58,017 nucleotides of DNA, taken from positions 1 to 58,017 of the forward strand of contig NZ_JACJTB010000044.1 in assembly GCF_014698475.1 (NCBI RefSeq), written 5' to 3'. The notes beneath the pieces were generated by a model. It made no database searches, was not told the DNA's origin, and saw nothing but the letters and a program-made list of their open reading frames with translations. The translations under genes were made by a program, and so were the position numbers. The DNA is from Nostoc spongiaeforme FACHB-130. GTDB taxonomy: Bacteria > Cyanobacteriota > Cyanobacteriia > Cyanobacteriales > Nostocaceae. Below, piece after piece: positions 53,416 to 58,017 of the stretch. The first letter of the stretch is position 1, and each line of letters opens with the position of its first letter.

Positions 53416-53786
53416 GATTTAGAATCGGGAACCTGGCAAAATTTTTTTACCCCTATTTTAAAAACATAAATGGCAACTACACTTGCCAATCCTGGAGGAA
53501 TAGCACAACTCATTGCCAATGGTTCTATAACAATAGGTATTATCCCTGCTGCCAATTCATCCCTAAACTCTTCCTGGCAGATTATTTTGCGGGATTTTTC
53601 TAATAATTCGTCCAAGATATCTGATTTTCTGGATGGTTCATAACCAGCCCTGATTGCCAATATTTTAGCTGCTGTATCCAAATTTCCATTACGCTGCTCA
53701 ATGAGATCAAGAGCATTAAGGGCATCTTGGTTATCCGCCAACTGGCTGCGAAATTCACTAATTTCCTCTGGTGAAACAGTAATCAT
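53412..53786 (-). CDS. Small protein with a hydrophobic C-terminal segment, next to the CHAT protease
   Basis: A 124-residue protein. The first two thirds is helical and charged (SPEEISEFRSQLADNQDALNALDLIEQRNGNLDTAAKILAIRAGYEPSRKSDILDELLEKSRKI). The last third is hydrophobic (around residues 80-115: AGIIPIVIEPLAMSCAIPPGLASVVAIYVFKIGV), long enough for one membrane pass or a hairpin, and it ends KKFCQ. No family is recognised. It is convergent with the CHAT gene and their stop codons share TTAA. Position suggests a substrate, effector or regulator of the protease. This is inference from context. Confidence 0.6.
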   Translation of the reverse strand: MITVSPEEISEFRSQLADNQDALNALDLIEQRNGNLDTAAKILAIRAGYEPSRKSDILDELLEKSRKIICQEEFRDELAAGIIPIVIEPLAMSCAIPPGLASVVAIYVFKIGVKKFCQVPDSKS

Positions 53787-53845
53787 TTAATAGTTTTAAA
53801 CAGTAAATAAATACACGAAATACTCAGCAATTATACATTGAATGT

Positions 53846-54481
53846 TTAATCTGATGATACCGAGTCAAAAACTTGCTGCGCTGTTAATTTCAACTCCGGG
53901 AAAGTCGGCGATATAATACGGTTTGTTCCTCTAAACGGAGTCATCTGATATTCTCCGTCAATTAACTCGCACACAAAAATGGTAGGTTGTTTGGGATTAC
54001 CAATAAATTTGCGCCCGCCCAGTGCAGCATAATCAACAATCCAATATTCTGGGATACCCATATCTTCATAGTCACGAAGTTTATCGTAGTAATCATCCTG
54101 CCAATTGGTTGAAACTACTTCAACTATTAGTTTTACCGAAGTCGCGTTTTGAATAACAGATTCTTTTTTCCAGCGTGTCTCAGTATCGATAGTTTCTTGA
54201 TTTAACACAATAATGTCCGGTTCATATCCAGACTTGTCGCGGTGCGGCTTAATAATAGATTCTTTAGGAATAGTCCAAATGCTACGCTTACCCATCTCTC
54301 TAATTGTGATGAGTAATTCTTCAATCAAAAAACCAGCTAAATCAGAATGTTCGCCCGTAGGTTTAGGCATTTCGACAATCACCCCATCATACAATTCGTA
54401 ACGAACTTCTGATTTTTCGGGATACCATTCGATAAACTCATCAAAGGTGTATAACTTTGGTTCAGCTTGGGTTTGGGTCAT
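53846..54481 (-). CDS. Uma2-family (DUF820) PD-(D/E)XK endonuclease
   Basis: A 211-residue protein of a family greatly expanded in cyanobacteria. It has the standard order: YTFDEFIEWYP, YELYDGVIVEMPKPTGEHS, PDIIVLNQ and LIVEVVSTNWQDDYYDKLRDYEDMGIPEYWIVD. The nuclease fold residues (D in EPDIIV, E in IVEVVS and the K of YYDKLRDYE) are present. Activity is predicted from the fold, and the roles are unknown. ATG 54481 is the start. Confidence 0.92.
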   Translation of the reverse strand: MTQTQAEPKLYTFDEFIEWYPEKSEVRYELYDGVIVEMPKPTGEHSDLAGFLIEELLITIREMGKRSIWTIPKESIIKPHRDKSGYEPDIIVLNQETIDTETRWKKESVIQNATSVKLIVEVVSTNWQDDYYDKLRDYEDMGIPEYWIVDYAALGGRKFIGNPKQPTIFVCELIDGEYQMTPFRGTNRIISPTFPELKLTAQQVFDSVSSD

Positions 54482-54590
54482 CAGTTAACACCTCCAAATA
54501 GTACTTGACCCTTAACTTGCCCAAAATCACACTGAGTTGAGCAAGCTTGATAGGTATTACAGCCAAACACTTGCTCAACCTCAGAGATTT

Positions 54591-55943
54591 TTAACGCATA
54601 GTCACGAATTCTTCAGCCGAAGTTGGATGAATACCGACAGTTGCATCAAAATCAGCTTTGGTAGCACCCATCTTAACAGCGATCGCTACTCCTTGAATAA
54701 TCTCAGCCGCACTATTCCCCACCATGTGCGCCCCTACGACCTTATCAGTATTTTGATCAACGATCAGCTTCATCAAGGTTTTTTCATCTTTACCTGTCAG
54801 AGTGTAATACATTGGGCGAAAGCGCGATCGATAAATTTTCACCGCATCCCCGTATTTTTCTCTCGCTTCCGCTTCCGTTAAACCAACAGTTGCAGCTTCC
54901 GGTGTAGTAAAAATGGCTGTCGGCACATTAGCATAACTCATAATTCGAGATTTACCACCAAACACTGTATCTGCCAACGCTCGACCTTCATTAATCGCAA
55001 CAGGAGTCAAATTAATTTTATTTGTACAATCTCCCACTGCATAGATATTTTCTTCATGGGTGCGACTGTACTCATCTACCAAAATTGCCCCATCTCGATG
55101 CTGAACTGTGGTATTTTCTAAACCAAGATGTTGGGTATTGGGTTTACGACCAACAGCCGCTAAACTCACAGCATCAGCAACTACTGTTTCCTCACTATCT
55201 CCACTACCTTTGACTGTAACCTTTACACCTTCTGCACTTTTATCAATAGCAATTAGTTCAATATTATTCAGAATCCGAATACCGTGGTTAATCATCGACT
55301 GCTGAATTTCACTGCGGATATCTTCATCAAAACCACGCAAAATCTTATCTCCACGAATCACCTGTGTAACTTCACTACCTAATCCCTTTAAAATACAGGC
55401 AAATTCGCAACCAATATAACCTCCACCTAAAATTACGATGCGCTTGGGTTGTTCTTTGAGGTGAAAAATATCATCAGAAGTAATCGCGTGTTCAATTCCC
55501 AAAATATTTGGTCTGACAGGCTTTCCACCAACCGCAATAAGTACTTTATCTGCGGTGACTTGGCGTTCCCCAACAATAATAGTATGAGGGTCAACAAATT
55601 TACCATATCCCTGCAACACCTCAACTTTGGAATTATCCAACATTCTTTGGTAAATTCCATTCAGGCGGGTTACTTCATTGTTCACCACCGTAATCATCTT
55701 TTCCCAATCTAAATTACTCTCAACAGGACTCCAGCCATACCCTTGAGATTCTGCAAATACATCAGGAAAATGAGAAGCATAAACCATCAATTTTTTGGGA
55801 ACACAGCCACGATTAACGCAGGTTCCACCCAGTCTGTCAAACTCGGCAATTCCCACTTTAGCACCATATTCTGCCGCCCTTCTAGCAGTGGCAATTCCTC
55901 CAGAACCTGCACCAATTACGAATAAATCAAAATCGTAACTCAT
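54591..55943 (-). CDS. gor: Glutathione reductase
   Basis: A 450-residue FAD flavoenzyme that reduces glutathione disulfide with NADPH. The FAD motif is VIGAGSGGIATARRAAEYGAKV. The redox disulfide is CVNRGC (C42/C47). The NADPH motif is ILGGGYIGCEFA, and the C-terminal active histidine block is VGIHPTSAEEFVTM. Family members normally give similar lengths. ATG 55943 (MSYDFD) is chosen over 55988. It lies 95 bp downstream of the peroxiredoxin gene on the same strand, linking glutathione regeneration with peroxide removal. Confidence 0.96.
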   Translation of the reverse strand: MSYDFDLFVIGAGSGGIATARRAAEYGAKVGIAEFDRLGGTCVNRGCVPKKLMVYASHFPDVFAESQGYGWSPVESNLDWEKMITVVNNEVTRLNGIYQRMLDNSKVEVLQGYGKFVDPHTIIVGERQVTADKVLIAVGGKPVRPNILGIEHAITSDDIFHLKEQPKRIVILGGGYIGCEFACILKGLGSEVTQVIRGDKILRGFDEDIRSEIQQSMINHGIRILNNIELIAIDKSAEGVKVTVKGSGDSEETVVADAVSLAAVGRKPNTQHLGLENTTVQHRDGAILVDEYSRTHEENIYAVGDCTNKINLTPVAINEGRALADTVFGGKSRIMSYANVPTAIFTTPEAATVGLTEAEAREKYGDAVKIYRSRFRPMYYTLTGKDEKTLMKLIVDQNTDKVVGAHMVGNSAAEIIQGVAIAVKMGATKADFDATVGIHPTSAEEFVTMR

Positions 55944-56037
55944 GTCTCCCCCATGAATAATTACTAATGCGTAATGCGTAACTCGCAATTAAATTAACGA
56001 TTACGAATTACGCATTATCAACTACAAATTATTGTAT

Positions 56038-56586
56038 TTAAGCAGTTACAGGTGTCTTTGCTTCCTTGAGGTAAGCCAGCATTGTATCTGCGTCTGAAAC
56101 TTCAAAAGGATCGGTAGGACAGTTATCTAAAAACCCTGGTTCAATGAAAATCTTTTCAATTTTGCCATCATCAACCACCATTGAGTAACGCCAAGAGCGC
56201 ATCCCAAAGCCCAGGTTAGACTTATCTACTAACATACCCATTTTGCGAGTAAACTCGCCATTACCATCAGGAAGTAAAAATACTTTATTTGCGCCTTGTT
56301 GTTTACCCCATTGGAACATTACAAAGGCATCATTTACAGAAATACAAATTATTTCATCAACACCTAAAGCTTTGAATTCATCATATAGTTCTTCATAGCG
56401 CGGCAAATGGGAAGTAGAACAAGTAGGAGTAAAAGCCCCTGGTAAAGAGAAGACTACAACACGCTTGCCACCAAAAATATCTTGAGTAGTGCGGTCTTGC
56501 CAACGGTAAGGATTAGGCCCAGGTACAGACTCGTCACGCACACGGGTTTTAAATAAAACGTCAGGAACTCTGTCGATAACAGCCAT
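56038..56586 (-). CDS. prxII: Type II peroxiredoxin (Prx5-like)
   Basis: A 182-residue thiol peroxidase. The peroxidatic cysteine lies in [15 protein letters not shown] (C56), with the conserved P, T and later arginine ([13 protein letters not shown]). This class usually takes electrons from glutathione/glutaredoxin or thioredoxin. The neighbouring gor supports a glutathione link in this organism, but the donor is not proven by sequence. ATG 56586 follows a GAGG site. Confidence 0.94.
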   Translation of the reverse strand: MAVIDRVPDVLFKTRVRDESVPGPNPYRWQDRTTQDIFGGKRVVVFSLPGAFTPTCSTSHLPRYEELYDEFKALGVDEIICISVNDAFVMFQWGKQQGANKVFLLPDGNGEFTRKMGMLVDKSNLGFGMRSWRYSMVVDDGKIEKIFIEPGFLDNCPTDPFEVSDADTMLAYLKEAKTPVTA

Positions 56587-56932
56587 ATTTACCTCTTCAG
56601 CAGTTTATGTATGGGCGGTTAATTAAATTCTGCTATGTTAAGTCAGAATAATTCTGATTTAAGAAATATGCAATAGTCATAAATACTTAAAAATCATAAA
56701 TTTCCAAGCACACTTTCCAGTGAGTCAATACAGATGCTTGAAACTTAAGTCAAGACCATAAAAACCAAAACAAGCCGTCCAGAGGTTTTCACCCCAATGA
56801 GGTAAATTCATCTAGTCCCTAGTCCCTAGCCTCTATCAACTTGTACTGGAATCAACCGAAAAACGCTGAAATAAAAGGACTTATGCCAGTATCACACCTC
56901 AACTATTACTGGTAATACTCGCAAAAGTCCTG
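56587..56932. other. Spacer between nadC and peroxiredoxin
   Basis: The region holds the prx promoter side and the nadC transcript end. AGGACTT (56876-56882) pairs with AAGTCCT (56925-56931), with CCAGTA and TACTGG arms nested inside. Otherwise no gene is visible. Confidence 0.45.
56876..56931 (-). terminator. Nested hairpin terminating nadC
   Basis: Read on the minus strand, AGGACTT (56931-56925) and AAGTCCT (56882-56876) close the structure, with CCAGTA/TACTGG inside. TTTTATTTC follows. It begins two bases after the nadC stop codon. Confidence 0.6.
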
Positions 56933-57799
56933 TTATCCAACTATCTTCATACTCAAATCCAACCACTTTGACTGAGTAATCGGCGCACTACTAGAGATGT
57001 AATCAACACCCGTCGCCGCTAAATCAGCAATACTCTCTAAAGTGACATTTCCCGAAGCTTCAATTTTTACAAGACTATTGTGTTGACGAATCAGAGACAC
57101 AGCTTCACGCACCATATCCAGACCCATATTGTCCAACATAATAATGTCGGCTTTATACTCTAATGCTTCTTTTACCTGCTCTATCGTTTCAGTTTCCACT
57201 TCAATCGTCAACGGATAAGGTATTTGAGAACGAATCCGGGTAATTGCTTCTTTAATCCCACCAGCCGCAGCAATATGGTTGTCCTTAATCATCACAGCAT
57301 CATCCAACCCCATACGGTGATTGATTGCACCTCCCACAGCAGTTGCATACTTTTCTAAGATTCTTAACCCTGGTGTGGTTTTGCGTGTATCTACAAACTG
57401 AACAGGGAAACCAGCAATTTCCTCTACATATTTATAAGTTAACGTAGCAATCCCACTCAAACGCATCGCTAAGTTTAGTGCGACCCGTTCCCCCATCAGT
57501 AGTGCATCTAATGACCCATGAATTTCAGCTATTACTTGTCCAGGTTCACAAAATTCACCGTCAGCCACAATAGTCGTAAAGCTAGTTTCTTCATTTAAAA
57601 GCTGAAATACCCTTGCTGCTAATGGTAATCCCGCAATGATTCCTGGTGCTTTCGCCAGCCATTTTGCTGTTTTTAAGGTCGAATTTGAACTGAGGAGGGG
57701 ATTGGTGGTGCGATCGCCCCGACCAATATCTTCCAACAACCAGCCACGCAATAACGGATCCAACACTAGCCAAGGAGGTAAAACACTAGCTTTATTCAC
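56933..57799 (-). CDS. nadC: Quinolinate phosphoribosyltransferase (nicotinate-nucleotide pyrophosphorylase)
   Basis: A 288-residue enzyme that makes nicotinic acid mononucleotide from quinolinate and PRPP, releasing CO2, in NAD synthesis. The N-terminal domain (LLRGWLLEDIGRGDRTT) and barrel signatures are clear: LNLAMRLSGIATLT, FVDTRKTTPGLRILEKYAT, AVGGAINHRMGLDDAVMIKDNHI, IEVETETIEQVKEAL, IMLDNM and IEASGNVTLE. The start is GTG 57799. Nothing on the same strand lies beside it. Confidence 0.96.
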   Translation of the reverse strand: MNKASVLPPWLVLDPLLRGWLLEDIGRGDRTTNPLLSSNSTLKTAKWLAKAPGIIAGLPLAARVFQLLNEETSFTTIVADGEFCEPGQVIAEIHGSLDALLMGERVALNLAMRLSGIATLTYKYVEEIAGFPVQFVDTRKTTPGLRILEKYATAVGGAINHRMGLDDAVMIKDNHIAAAGGIKEAITRIRSQIPYPLTIEVETETIEQVKEALEYKADIIMLDNMGLDMVREAVSLIRQHNSLVKIEASGNVTLESIADLAATGVDYISSSAPITQSKWLDLSMKIVG

Positions 57800-57910
57800 G
57801 ACTTTATTATTTCTCGAATCACTTTTAGAAATACTATAGCCTACAACCTATATCCCATAAGCTTTTTAGCAATATCACCAAAAAATTCCAAAAAACTTGT
57901 AGAGAAGAGG

Positions 57911-57939
57911 TTGACAGTGAGGGGAAGGTTAGATATATT
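57911..57939 (+). promoter_or_regulatory. Consensus promoter for a transcript leaving the window
   Basis: TTGACA (57911-57916) and TATATT (57934-57939) are separated by exactly 17 bp. The downstream transcript (from about 57946) starts with a G-rich, structured stretch including GCGCTGCAAAGCG and CTCGAAGGAAACCGAACC, and a tiny ATG frame at 57999. It could lead a gene or a small RNA beyond 58017. I could not assign it. Confidence 0.6.
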
Positions 57940-58017
57940 GGATAAGTGCCTGAGAGAGGGGGCGCTGCAAAGCGAAGCTCGCTCGAAGGAAACCGAACCA
58001 TGAAAAGATTATAGTTT

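Noticed and set aside
53412-53786. 124-aa protein considered as a bacterial gasdermin
   Set aside because: It is half the usual length and lacks the N-terminal hydrophobic strands and fold pattern of gasdermins; the hydrophobic part is C-terminal.
57940-58017. Leader considered as rnpB, tmRNA, SRP RNA, or a glycine, TPP or glutamine riboswitch
   Set aside because: Individual short motifs resemble parts of these RNAs, but no complete conserved core is present in the 78 bp available.

Overview
The window is chromosomal DNA from a cyanobacterium, most likely a filamentous heterocyst-forming Nostocales member (Nostoc/Anabaena/Calothrix type). The evidence is dense HIP1 octamers (GCGATCGC) in genes and spacers; an orange carotenoid protein gene with its recovery-protein gene; a high-light-inducible protein; the cyanobacterial PII partner PipX; a Calvin-type class II aldolase; sucrose-phosphate synthase; an xisI (fdxN-element excision factor) remnant; and many short intergenic repeat families typical of these genomes. 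I found no rRNA, tRNA or CRISPR array.

Layout. 1-2.2 kb is accessory DNA: a 5'-truncated gene that may be the tail of a reverse transcriptase, then two small XRE-type regulators. Each regulator has its own distinct palindromic operator pair, and the two cassettes are bordered by near-identical 116-117 bp repeats. 2.4-10.9 kb is mainly housekeeping: aldolase, a methyltransferase, an HLIP, thyX, a Ski2-like helicase, proC and sepF. 11.2-12.2 kb is the translationally coupled pipX-pipY pair. 12.7-16.8 kb is a likely der-ecfT-pabB operon, in which pabB carries two in-frame insertions of intergenic-type repeat DNA. 16.9-21.2 kb holds a metallophosphoesterase, the ocp-frp photoprotection pair split by a cruciform-forming repeat, and a TPR protein. 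21.8-28.4 kb holds a GGDEF/EAL protein, murF and spsA.

28.6-39.2 kb is signalling-rich: a retropepsin-like protein with a small overlapping partner, a two-kinase/two-receiver hybrid histidine kinase, hspA, a receiver-only regulator with a membrane kinase, and a FIST sensor translationally coupled to a kinase. An xisI fragment and one of two copies of a dispersed MITE-like repeat lie between hspA and the kinase. 39.3-48 kb holds a carotenoid oxygenase, an ABC-2 permease, DedA, ExoD, a membrane protein, a sucrase/ferredoxin-like protein, an ABC exporter and an acetyltransferase.

48-54.5 kb is a second accessory island. It has an Rpn-type nuclease gene bracketed by 26-bp direct repeats, a 77-aa protein, a 1228-aa protein with ten exact 138-bp-period repeats and a CHAT protease domain, a convergent 124-aa protein with a hydrophobic C-terminal segment, and a Uma2 nuclease. 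54.6-57.8 kb returns to core metabolism with a type II peroxiredoxin upstream of glutathione reductase, and nadC. The right edge carries a consensus promoter for an unidentified transcript.

The best candidates for something undescribed are the paired regulator cassettes (same borders, diverged regulators and operators) and the CHAT protease next to a small membrane-type protein. Functional statements about both are inference.
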